Positions 7,642 through 15,431 of a DNA stretch of 15,580 nucleotides are shown piece after piece; position 1 is the first letter of the stretch, and every line of letters starts with the position of its first letter. This DNA comes from Lachnospiraceae bacterium UBA3801. Its GTDB lineage: Bacteria; Bacillota; Clostridia; Lachnospirales; Lachnospiraceae. Under the pieces are notes generated by a model. It was given only the letters and a program-made list of their open reading frames with translations. It did no database searches and was not told where the DNA came from. Position numbers and translations under genes: made by a program. The DNA lies in contig DFEN01000067.1 of NCBI GenBank assembly GCA_002368685.1, positions 1 through 15,580 on the forward strand. The letters are read 5' to 3'.

Positions 7642-7741
7642 TCTTTCGAAAAATGCTAATGAATACGTCTCTCATCAGCGTCGGAAGGAGGAATAAAAAC
7701 TGCGATAGACTGATAACCGTAGGAATTAAAAAGGAGATGGT
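7642..7741 (+). other. Intergenic spacer with an orphan ribosome binding site and a 30-codon reading frame
   Basis: At 100 nt this is the longest gap inside the operon. It contains a strong AAGGAGG (7685-7691) with no ATG, GTG or TTG at proper spacing; the nearest candidate, a CTG, meets a stop one codon later. A second AAGGAG (7731-7736) serves the next gene. An open frame from ATG 7653 encodes about 30 residues and ends at TGA 7743-7745, overlapping the next start codon, but it has no ribosome binding site. The spacer could be the relic of a lost small gene. Confidence 0.35.
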
Positions 7742-8488
7742 ATGAACAATAAAGGTGCTGTTTCAATTGAGGCTGCCATTTCTTTTCCTCTTTTTCTATT
7801 TACCATGCTGGCGCTTATTCTTATTACGGAGACTCATACTGTTAGAGGTATCGTATATGAGGGAGCGGTTGAGACGGCTGAATATATGGCTGAATACGCT
7901 TATCTTACTGATAGTTTTGAAGAGGCGTCAGCAATGGATTATCCTATGGCAATGCTTAGGTTTAGGGAGTATATAGATTCGGATGCCCTCCTGGACAAGT
8001 ATGTTGTTGGTGGAGTAAGTGGAGTGAGTTTTCTAGGCTCCAGTTTTCCTGACGACGAAGGATATATCGATCTATATATAACCTACTATATACATATAAA
8101 TGCCCCTTTTATAGGGGCATTTAAACACAAGGTGACAGAACATATCAGACAAAGAGCGTATCTTGGCGCGAACTTTAGAGATGGAGGAGAAGAGGGCGAT
8201 GATAATGACAGGTATGTATACGTGGCGGAGAATGGAGTCGTTTATCATGATACAAGAAATTGCACGTATCTTATGCCTTCTATAAGTAGCGATACATTAA
8301 GTTCGGCATTGGCTTCTGGATATGACAAATGCAAATACTGTAGCCCGCCGACTAACAGTGTAGTTTTTATAACTGAAGAGGGTGAATGTTATCACACGAG
8401 TATATCGTGTTCTAGGCTTAAGAGAACTGTGAGTAGAAAAAAACTAAGTGAAGTTGATCTACCACCTTGTTCTAAATGCAGCCATTAG
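7742..8488 (+). CDS. TadE-like pseudopilin with two C-terminal Cys/His (probable zinc) modules
   Basis: This 248-aa protein starts MNNKGAVSIEAAISFP. Prepilin peptidase cleavage would follow Gly5, with Glu10 at +5 and a hydrophobic helix to about residue 29, the TadE signature. A middle region (about 30-150) is predicted outside the membrane. The C-terminus carries two similar units: residues 158-200 (YVYVAENGVVYH, C174, C197-x-x-C200) and 207-246 (VVFITEEGECYH, C223, C243-x-x-C246). Each has the order Tyr-His, Cys, about 20 residues, CxxC, which suggests a four-ligand zinc site. Similar short modules occur at the ends of many bacterial surface and nuclease proteins. AAGGAG lies 5 nt before the ATG. 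Most TadE proteins are about 150-200 aa, so the doubled module is an added piece; its role is unknown. Confidence 0.78.
   Translation: MNNKGAVSIEAAISFPLFLFTMLALILITETHTVRGIVYEGAVETAEYMAEYAYLTDSFEEASAMDYPMAMLRFREYIDSDALLDKYVVGGVSGVSFLGSSFPDDEGYIDLYITYYIHINAPFIGAFKHKVTEHIRQRAYLGANFRDGGEEGDDNDRYVYVAENGVVYHDTRNCTYLMPSISSDTLSSALASGYDKCKYCSPPTNSVVFITEEGECYHTSISCSRLKRTVSRKKLSEVDLPPCSKCSH
8097..8123. repeat. 11-bp perfect hairpin inside the TadE-like gene
   Basis: TAAATGCCCCT (8097-8107) and AGGGGCATTTA (8113-8123) are perfect inverted repeats around the loop TTTAT. The stem lies within codons for the segment HINAPFIGAF and is not followed by a T-run, so it is not a standard terminator. It could be an mRNA processing or stability site, or chance. 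Confidence 0.5.
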
Positions 8489-8498
8489 TAGGGAGATT

Positions 8499-8897
8499 AT
8501 GATTTTGAATAATAAAGGATATATGACAATAGAAGCTAGTTTCATTATTCCTCTTATTTTGATGGGGATATTTATGAGTCTATTTGGACTAATCCTTGTA
8601 TATGAGAAAGGTGTTATCTATTCATCGCAATATGCGGCGATTTATAGTGTTCCGATAAACAATATAAGGAACGACAGTATAGAAGCTTATCTAGATAGTA
8701 GGGATTATTCGAGGGGAGTTCTTTTTGGGAGTCTCACGGTAGACACATATTATTCAAGCCATAAAGCAGGATGTAATGGGGAGCTAGGCTTATATGGGAC
8801 TCATCAGCTAAGTAGTGTTCATGAAGTGGATGCGAGGACAGAAAGACTAAGGAGGTGGCAGTTTTATGATGATATTATCAACCAACAAGGGGATTAG
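8499..8897 (+). CDS. TadE-like pseudopilin (second copy)
   Basis: This 132-aa protein starts MILNNKGYMTIEASFIIP. Cleavage after Gly7 would place Glu12 at +5, followed by a hydrophobic helix to about residue 32, as in TadE minor pilins. The rest (about 33-132) is a short polar extracytoplasmic domain with no recognised fold and one Cys in AGCNGE. GGGAG (8491-8495) precedes ATG 8499 by 3 nt; an in-frame upstream ATG at 8448 lies inside the previous gene and would ruin the pilin signature, and a TTG at 8505 is a possible alternative. The gene begins 10 nt after the first TadE-like gene and overlaps the FHA gene by 32 nt, so translation is probably coupled. It lacks the Cys/His modules of its neighbour. 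Confidence 0.75.
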   Translation: MILNNKGYMTIEASFIIPLILMGIFMSLFGLILVYEKGVIYSSQYAAIYSVPINNIRNDSIEAYLDSRDYSRGVLFGSLTVDTYYSSHKAGCNGELGLYGTHQLSSVHEVDARTERLRRWQFYDDIINQQGD

Positions 8898-10149
8898 TAG
8901 TTACTTTGAGGTGTGTGATATATCTCTCACAGATAATTATGAAATCAAAATGCTGAAGGAAAACTCTTTAGATCATATTACGTCGGCTGATATTAGAGAG
9001 GTGGATGGAGATAGAAGCCTTATGGTTAAAGTAGATGGCATGATGACTCTTTCCGGAAGATACAGCAGGAGGGCTCCAGACATAAATGATATTAAGTTGT
9101 TAATGAAGGATATCAGAAGATGTCTTGTAGAAATGAAGGATTATTTATTATCACCAGGTAGTCTGGTGATTAATTTTAAATACATATTATTTGATATGGA
9201 GAAAGAGTCATACAGATTTATATATATCCCTGGACATACTATGAGTTTCAGGAATCAGATGAAAGAACTCTTTGAAGAAATCATGGTGATTTTTGACCAT
9301 AAGGATAGAGAGGGGGTTACTTATCTGTACGATTTATATAGCTATTTTTTAAGAGAGAATTTTACTCCTGAACTATTCTGCAAAATAGTTAAGGCAGATG
9401 AAGGTGATGATACAAAAAGAACGTCTAGAAGTAGAGAAACCTATTACAGGGAAGAATCAATCTTAGTTGGTGATAAAGATGGAGTTGAAGACGAAATAAT
9501 TAGAGACATTGATATTCCTGAAATAGATGCACCAAAGGAGGGGGCACTGACGATAAATAAAAGTATGTATATACTTGCGGCGGTAGCAACCATAGTTGTT
9601 GCTGTAGTTCTATATATAGTTTTTGGAACTCCTTCGCTCAAGTTCTCTGCAGTACTGTTTGTTTCCCTGAGCATATATATATTAGTTGATGTTATGCATT
9701 TTAAAGAGAAAAAGGAAACAGAAGAAATAGACAGAATTATGACTAAACAAATGGAGTGTAGAATTCCGGATGAGGAGTCTGTTGCCAGACTACAACAACA
9801 GGATGAAGAGTTAGATGTTGATACATCCGTTCTTGCTATGAGTAGAGAAAATGAAACTGTGTCAAAGCTAGTTCCTCTTAGTGATGATAAGGGAGAAGTG
9901 ATACTTCTGATTGAAGGGGATACAAGGATAGGGAGAAAAAGGAGCTTATGCGATTACTGTATTGATGATTCTTCTGTAAGTCGAGTTCATGCAATTATTA
10001 GCAAGAATGATAAGGTGGTTCAGGTTCGGGATGCGGGTTCTACAAATGGAACATTTATTAATGATAGAAGGATAGAAGTGGATGAGGTATTGGAGGCGAA
10101 TATCGGTGATCTTATAAGCATAGCTGGACTCCAATATGAGTGTTGTTGA
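8866..10149 (+). CDS. Membrane FHA-domain protein (DUF6382-like N-terminus)
   Basis: This 427-aa protein has an N-terminal cytoplasmic domain (about 1-180) resembling the DUF6382 domain found with FHA proteins, then a charged linker. Two adjacent membrane segments follow (about 233-254 and 260-278), then a second linker and a C-terminal FHA domain (about 340-425). The FHA hallmarks are present: GR in TRIGRKRS (about 354-361), SxxH in SSVSRVH (about 369-375) and NGT in GSTNGTFIN (about 392-400). FHA domains bind phosphothreonine peptides, so the protein probably senses a Ser/Thr kinase signal on the cytoplasmic side and relays it to the Tad machine. No kinase gene is visible here. AAGGAGG (8849-8855) precedes ATG 8866 by 10 nt; ATG 8869 is equally usable. 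The 5' end overlaps the second TadE-like gene. Confidence 0.82.
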   Translation: MMILSTNKGISSYFEVCDISLTDNYEIKMLKENSLDHITSADIREVDGDRSLMVKVDGMMTLSGRYSRRAPDINDIKLLMKDIRRCLVEMKDYLLSPGSLVINFKYILFDMEKESYRFIYIPGHTMSFRNQMKELFEEIMVIFDHKDREGVTYLYDLYSYFLRENFTPELFCKIVKADEGDDTKRTSRSRETYYREESILVGDKDGVEDEIIRDIDIPEIDAPKEGALTINKSMYILAAVATIVVAVVLYIVFGTPSLKFSAVLFVSLSIYILVDVMHFKEKKETEEIDRIMTKQMECRIPDEESVARLQQQDEELDVDTSVLAMSRENETVSKLVPLSDDKGEVILLIEGDTRIGRKRSLCDYCIDDSSVSRVHAIISKNDKVVQVRDAGSTNGTFINDRRIEVDEVLEANIGDLISIAGLQYECC

Positions 10150-10166
10150 AAGAACAGGAGGGCATA

Positions 10167-13100
10167 TTGAAAGATAAGCATAGAAGTGTAATGGCTTTAA
10201 TTATGGCCATTATCTTAGTTATAACATTTGTTGCAGATGATTTATATCAGAGCCAGGTTGCTGCTGCATCTATATGTAGAATTGGATCAAGTGGCTTGGA
10301 TTTTTCAAATAGAGAAATACTTGTTGATTGTGATGAAGATTCCTTATACACGAGTGGTCTAGAGGAGGTTGGAGAACTAGATGGAATATATCTCACAAGA
10401 TATGAGAGTATAGAGGCTGCCAGAGAGGCTTATAACTATTACATTGAAAATGGTTTAAGTGCTGAACTAAATATGAGCATATCAGTTGATGATATTAGTT
10501 CACCAACGGATGCTACTTTTACGGATGCGGAGGAGGATAGTATTGAAGAGGAAGCTGCGGAAATAGATATAGAGATAAATTCTGGAGATGATGCATTTTC
10601 AATACTAGATGATATGGTCGTTGAAGATGCTTCTGGCGCTATTGCTCTGATTGATACAGGCGCAAGTGGAGAAAATGTTTTTAGAAGTGTTTCCGTGATT
10701 GGTGATTCTACTGAGGATGATCATGGACATGGAACTAATATGGCAAGAACTATATATCAGTATAATTCGGGGGCTAAGATTCTATCGATTAAGGCGCTGG
10801 ACAGAAGCGCATCGGGATCGATCGCGGATATTTATGCGGCTATTATTTATGCCACTAAAGCCAATGTAAAAGTAATAAATCTGTCTGTTTCATCTGTGAA
10901 GGTAGGTTCAAGCATGATGTTAAATCGTGCTGTTTCAGAAGCGCTTAGTCATGGCATTGTAGTCGTTTCTTCTGCTGGAAATGAGGGCAGACCGGCATCT
11001 TGCTATACCCCTGGAAATATACCGGGAATTATGACGATTGGCTCCTGCGATGAAAAAGGAACTAGAAAAGATTTTTCAAATTATGGTGCTGCAGTAAATT
11101 ACTATATAGTTTCTGATTCGACATCGGAAGCGTCTTCTATTTTTTCGGCATATGTATGTACGGGAGTGGATATTGAGTCATATACGGATGTATATACGAG
11201 AGAGAAAGTTGAAGAAAAACGTGAAGAAACTGGAGAACAGGAAAATACAAATGATATAGAAACCACGGAGAATACAAATGATCTTGAACAAGGGTCTCGT
11301 TCTGAAGAGGATGATTTTAAAAAGGGTGTATATAGCGAAGAAGAATATTTAGAACATCTTAAGGATCTGCAAGCAAGTGTCAGATTAAGAGGCTGTGCAG
11401 CGGCGCCTAGAGGACTGCCTAACTCATTTTCGGCCAATGTGCATTTTGTTCAGGTTTCTTCGGTGGGAAAAACCTTTAGAGGTTCCTTTACCGGAGTTAG
11501 TGGAGTGTCTGTTGGTGGACTAAATATATCTCCGGTAGAGGTTTGGTGTAATTGTTCGGGGAAAAATCATAGGCCAGGAGGATGTGCAGATCCGGGTCCT
11601 GGAGAACATACAATCACGGCTTCAAATTTTGAGTTTACAGGTCTATCAGATGGGTATGCTATATATGTAAATGATCCGGAGACTGTCGATGGTCAGTCAC
11701 ATGCCAGTGGTTATCAGGAAATAGGTGCCGAAGTTAGAGTTCAGGTTCCAGTTATTCATGATTACTATGTTGGTATTCATAAGGTTGATGATGTGGGAGC
11801 GGCGGTTTCAGCTATGTTTGATGTATATACAAATTCTGCTCCGGGTGTATCTGGTGGAACTAAAATTGGAAGCATGACTACATCGTCCAGTACAGGACTT
11901 GCATCTCTAGATGTATCATCATTTTATAATAGCGGTAGTAAGTATTTCTATGCAATCGAACGTTCAACTGCGGCAAATCATGAAATCACAATTAACTCGA
12001 AGGAGCTAACTGTTCATGAAGACAGTATATCTGCCGGGGAGTATGTTCAGTGGCTTAATCCAAGATCAGTGTATCTGACTCTGACGAAAAGTTCATCAAA
12101 TAATGGCATTTCCTCAAATAATCAAAACTATAGCTTGGCAGGTGCGGTTTATAAGATATACAGGGATAGGAATGCTGCAGAATCTGCTAAGCAATCAGGA
12201 AACTATTCTAGTGCTATTGGGACACTTACAACAACTTCAAATGGTACTACGAACATAATAGAAGTTTCTGATCATATGAATAAGAGTGCTGCTACAGGAG
12301 CTTATACAAATACTACATTCTATGCAGTCGAAACGGCGGCGCCAAAAAACTATGCCCTGGATAATGTTATCAGAAGTGTAACAGTAACAGCTTCAAATGT
12401 AAGCACTAATCCAGCGAGGTTTATTTTATCTGATGTGCCTCAGAAGGGAAGCCTAAAAATAGATCTCGATAAGATATTTGCTGGGACGAATGGAGTTGGA
12501 CTCGAGGGGGCAGAGTTCCAGTTTAGCTTCTATCCGGAGGATGTAACTAAGAACTACACATATTCTTATCTAAAGAATAGAACACCGTCTATGAAAAAGG
12601 TCTATACTTCTCAGAATAAGACAAATGGAAAAGTAGGCATAAATATAAGTGAGGAATTCCCATATGGCTACGTTGTTCTGGAGGAGATCAAAGCTCCTGC
12701 CGGATTTAAAATGACTGGAGGACAGACACAGTTGGATGGATCAACTACAGATTCCAAACTGGTTTTTGTTATCTCTAGTAGTGCTACTAAGTCCCATAGT
12801 GTAGTTGTTTCAAATGAAGCCATCAGAGGAGATATAGAGCTTCAGAAATACGAGGACTATACTAACGTCCCTATCTCTGGAGCGCAGTTTAGAATAAAAA
12901 ATCTGGATACGGATGAAGAGGTAATAGTAAGTACTGACGAGGAAGGATACTATAGTACATCGGCATCCTTTGAAAGCCATGATAGTGGAGTCTGGTTTAC
13001 TAAGGGTATTAAAGATTCTGAAGATGAAGCGCCAGATGATTCCAAGGGGGCGCTTCCATATGGCAGCTACGAGATAACTGAAGTAGATGCGGTTAATCAT

Positions 13101-14990
13101 CAGAAGGAAGAACCGATAATAATAGATATTACTGAAGATGGAAAGATTTATAAGGTGTATGACAAGGGACGCGGTGATGGACTTGAAGTGATATCGGATA
13201 TGAATATGCCGACGCTTGGGACAACAGCCTCGTGTGAAATGTCTTATGGAGATAGTAAGATTCTTCCGGCTTCGGAGGACCAGAAAATTGTGGATATATG
13301 TCAGTATTCAAACCTAAGATATAATACTGAGTTTACGCTTGTGGGAAAATTAATGGAGGTTGGTGAAGATGGAAGTGCTAAGCCATATCTGTTAGATGGC
13401 CAGGAGGTTGAAGCATTTACACATTTCAAAACTCCGGATACATATATGGTTTCACAGTTTGACTCGTGTGGGGAGGAGGAAGTTATATTTGAGAATCTTG
13501 ACTTTACAGATAAACAGGGTATTTCTTTTGTGGTATATGAAAGGCTTTATCTTGGAAACCTAACAAAGGAAGACATTGAAAATAATAATTACGACAAAAA
13601 GTATATCGACTCAAATAATGATGTAGTTAATTTTCCTATTATTCACGAGGATCCAGAGGATGAGGGACAAACGGTTAGAACCCCTGATGGTTGTACATAT
13701 GCTTCTTCTGATCTGACAGGCAGCAATATTTCGAAACCGGATAAAGTTATTCTTACAGACAAAATAGAGTATTCCGGATTAAATCCTGAGAGAGAATATA
13801 CTGTTAAGACGAAAGTCTATATCAAACCGGATGGTGTACTTAAGGATGAAAGCGGAGAAGATTGCGTATGGGAGAGTACATTTACTCCTGGCGAGGCAGA
13901 TGGATATACAGAGGTACAAGTTGAGCTTGACCTTAGTGATTATGCTAATAAGACTCTCGTATTTATGGAAGAGGTTTACGACGAAAATATCAGGATGTTT
14001 GTTCATACAGATATAAATGATGAAGCCCAGTCTATGCATGTTCCATTTATAAAAACAAGGGCGCATGGTGAAGGGAATACACAAATAGCGTATGCGACGG
14101 ATGATGTTACTATCTTTTCAGATACGATTGATTATCAGAATTTGGAAGCCGGAAATTATGTGGCTAGAGGTTTTGTGGTTGATAAAGAAACCGGCGAAGA
14201 AATTCTCTTGAATGGAGAAAGGCTGGAGGCTGAGACGTATTTTGATGTAATAGCTGAGGCAGAAAAAAATGAGGGTAATGAGGGGATAGATGGATGCGTA
14301 GATGTAACATTTAGTGTTGAAAATGCTGAGGATATATTGGAAGGAAAAGATATAGTGATTTTCGAAGAGCTTTATAGAGGAGATGAAATATCGGAGAAGA
14401 AGCTCGTGGCAGAGCATAAGGATATAGAAGACCTTGATCAATGCTTAAAATTCTTGAAGATCGGAACATCAGCATCGAATGAACTAGATGGTAGTAAACT
14501 ACTAAAGGCGACAGGAAGATACCGAGTAATTGATAAGGTGGCTTACTCAAATATGGAATTTGAGGAAGGGAATGAATATAAGATTGAAGGAATAATGATG
14601 GATAGGAGTACGGGCGAGGCTTTTGTAGATAATGACGGACAGGAAGTTGTTGCATCTACAGTCTTTATCCCGACTAAAGCAGAAGGATCAGAGGATGTAG
14701 CTTTTGATTTTGCAACTAACCAAACAGATGTGGATATAGTGGCATTTGAAAAAGTCTATGTAAAAGATCCCGGTAGCGAAACCGGTTGGACACTTATAGA
14801 AGACCACTCGGACATTAATTACGCGGGGCAGACTGTACATATAGCTCCAAAGGAAAAGTCCCAGCTACCGAAAACGGGTGATTCGGATACGTTACTTTTG
14901 TGTATTACAGTGCTGTATCTTTCACTGCTTGGTGGAGTAGTGGTTGTTAGTTCAAAAAAGCGATGTAACAAAGGGAATAATATGAAGTAG
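10167..14990 (+). CDS. Secreted subtilisin-like protease fused to Cna-B/VaFE repeat adhesin, LPXTG-anchored
   Basis: This 1607-aa exported protein has a signal peptide with hydrophobic core (about 9-24). The S8 protease domain shows Asp163 (LIDTG), His188 (HGHGTN), oxyanion Asn272 (SAGNEG) and probable Ser320 in STSEAS, where GTSMAAP is usual. An acidic Glu-rich linker (about 345-400) and a Cys-containing domain with WCNCSGKNHRPGGC (about 465-480) come next. Prealbumin-like modules of Cna-B/SpaA type follow (about 531-625, 633-733, 761-888 and 888-1000), with Lys in GSLKIDLDK and Glu in LEEIKAPAGF as likely isopeptide partners. Four VaFE-type repeats (about 1015-1560) each have the paired Thr and Gln used for ester crosslinks. 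The end is LPKTG (1567-1571), a hydrophobic helix and KKR. TTG 10167 is chosen because AGGAGGG (10156-10162) lies 4 nt upstream; an in-frame GTG at 10140 lies inside the FHA gene. Sortase anchoring is expected; the protease substrate is unknown. Confidence 0.87.
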   Translation: MKDKHRSVMALIMAIILVITFVADDLYQSQVAAASICRIGSSGLDFSNREILVDCDEDSLYTSGLEEVGELDGIYLTRYESIEAAREAYNYYIENGLSAELNMSISVDDISSPTDATFTDAEEDSIEEEAAEIDIEINSGDDAFSILDDMVVEDASGAIALIDTGASGENVFRSVSVIGDSTEDDHGHGTNMARTIYQYNSGAKILSIKALDRSASGSIADIYAAIIYATKANVKVINLSVSSVKVGSSMMLNRAVSEALSHGIVVVSSAGNEGRPASCYTPGNIPGIMTIGSCDEKGTRKDFSNYGAAVNYYIVSDSTSEASSIFSAYVCTGVDIESYTDVYTREKVEEKREETGEQENTNDIETTENTNDLEQGSRSEEDDFKKGVYSEEEYLEHLKDLQASVRLRGCAAAPRGLPNSFSANVHFVQVSSVGKTFRGSFTGVSGVSVGGLNISPVEVWCNCSGKNHRPGGCADPGPGEHTITASNFEFTGLSDGYAIYVNDPETVDGQSHASGYQEIGAEVRVQVPVIHDYYVGIHKVDDVGAAVSAMFDVYTNSAPGVSGGTKIGSMTTSSSTGLASLDVSSFYNSGSKYFYAIERSTAANHEITINSKELTVHEDSISAGEYVQWLNPRSVYLTLTKSSSNNGISSNNQNYSLAGAVYKIYRDRNAAESAKQSGNYSSAIGTLTTTSNGTTNIIEVSDHMNKSAATGAYTNTTFYAVETAAPKNYALDNVIRSVTVTASNVSTNPARFILSDVPQKGSLKIDLDKIFAGTNGVGLEGAEFQFSFYPEDVTKNYTYSYLKNRTPSMKKVYTSQNKTNGKVGINISEEFPYGYVVLEEIKAPAGFKMTGGQTQLDGSTTDSKLVFVISSSATKSHSVVVSNEAIRGDIELQKYEDYTNVPISGAQFRIKNLDTDEEVIVSTDEEGYYSTSASFESHDSGVWFTKGIKDSEDEAPDDSKGALPYGSYEITEVDAVNHQKEEPIIIDITEDGKIYKVYDKGRGDGLEVISDMNMPTLGTTASCEMSYGDSKILPASEDQKIVDICQYSNLRYNTEFTLVGKLMEVGEDGSAKPYLLDGQEVEAFTHFKTPDTYMVSQFDSCGEEEVIFENLDFTDKQGISFVVYERLYLGNLTKEDIENNNYDKKYIDSNNDVVNFPIIHEDPEDEGQTVRTPDGCTYASSDLTGSNISKPDKVILTDKIEYSGLNPEREYTVKTKVYIKPDGVLKDESGEDCVWESTFTPGEADGYTEVQVELDLSDYANKTLVFMEEVYDENIRMFVHTDINDEAQSMHVPFIKTRAHGEGNTQIAYATDDVTIFSDTIDYQNLEAGNYVARGFVVDKETGEEILLNGERLEAETYFDVIAEAEKNEGNEGIDGCVDVTFSVENAEDILEGKDIVIFEELYRGDEISEKKLVAEHKDIEDLDQCLKFLKIGTSASNELDGSKLLKATGRYRVIDKVAYSNMEFEEGNEYKIEGIMMDRSTGEAFVDNDGQEVVASTVFIPTKAEGSEDVAFDFATNQTDVDIVAFEKVYVKDPGSETGWTLIEDHSDINYAGQTVHIAPKEKSQLPKTGDSDTLLLCITVLYLSLLGGVVVVSSKKRCNKGNNMK

Positions 14991-15172
14991 TAGGTATTGA
15001 ATCAGAGAACAGAACCGATATTCCTCTTGCAGTTATAATAGGAAAATCTATAACCTGATATATATGATCCACATGAATATCTAAAAAGGTGAGAGTAGAA
15101 TATAGATCTGAATTTAATAGTTTGCTGGAGACGTATGAGCAGAAATATAATATTATAGAAGAAATACTGTAG
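14981..15172 (+). pseudogene. Possible decayed small gene after the adhesin (two frameshifts)
   Basis: One frame from 14981 reads a plausible peptide, VVGIESENRTDIPLAVIIGK, to a stop at 15056. The next frame continues PDIYDPHEYLK at 15054, up to a run of five A (15083-15087). The first frame then resumes from GTG 15089 as a 27-codon tail rich in Glu, Tyr and Leu, ending at TAG 15170. Two compensating single-base changes would join the three pieces into one frame. An AAAGGG six bases before ATG 14983 could have been its ribosome binding site. The pieces are short, no family is recognised, and chance openness in AT-rich DNA is a real alternative. Confidence 0.25.
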
Positions 15173-15244
15173 CCAACCACTATATTTTCTGGTTGATAAA
15201 GATAAATCTACAATATATAGATGTGATGAAAATGTAGAATTAAG

Positions 15245-15291
15245 TATCCTGTAAGGTTGAGTTTAGGACTCGAATTACAGGATATTTTTTT
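15245..15291 (+). terminator. Rho-independent terminator of the Tad/adhesin operon
   Basis: TATCCTGTAA (15245-15254) pairs perfectly with TTACAGGATA (15275-15284), a 10-bp stem. The 20-nt loop region contains a smaller GAGT/ACTC pairing. A run of seven T follows (15285-15291). It sits after the adhesin gene and the degenerate stretch, and before the tRNA promoter, so it closes the long operon. Confidence 0.88.
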
Positions 15292-15338
15292 CGAAAAATA
15301 ATGCGAAAAAAAATATCAAAAAAAGTGTCAAAAAGTTG

Positions 15339-15367
15339 TTGACATAGATATTCTCTTTTGCTATTAT
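15339..15367 (+). promoter_or_regulatory. Sigma-A promoter of the tRNA-Ser gene
   Basis: TTGACA (15339-15344) matches the -35 consensus exactly. After a 17-nt spacer comes TATTAT (15362-15367), a near-perfect -10. Several A-runs upstream (15294-15334) resemble an UP element. Transcription would start near 15374, giving a leader of about 58 nt with a 6-bp stem GTCGCT/AGCGGC (15375-15380/15388-15393). Confidence 0.88.
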
Positions 15368-15431
15368 AGACAAAGTCGCTGGAAAAAAGCGGCTACTTTT
15401 ATGAGAAGAATTTCATCATAAGATGACGTAT

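Noticed and set aside
8448..8498. Upstream in-frame ATG for the second TadE-like gene
   Set aside because: It lies within the previous gene, and the extra residues would place a long leader before a signature that is complete from ATG 8499.
10140..10166. GTG 10140 as start of the protease/adhesin
   Set aside because: It lies inside the FHA gene without a ribosome binding site, while TTG 10167 has AGGAGGG 4 nt upstream and gives a normal signal peptide.
14947..15180. 77-codon minus-strand reading frame after the adhesin
   Set aside because: It starts at a GTG without a ribosome binding site, overlaps the adhesin C-terminus antisense, and has a composition typical of antisense AT-rich DNA.
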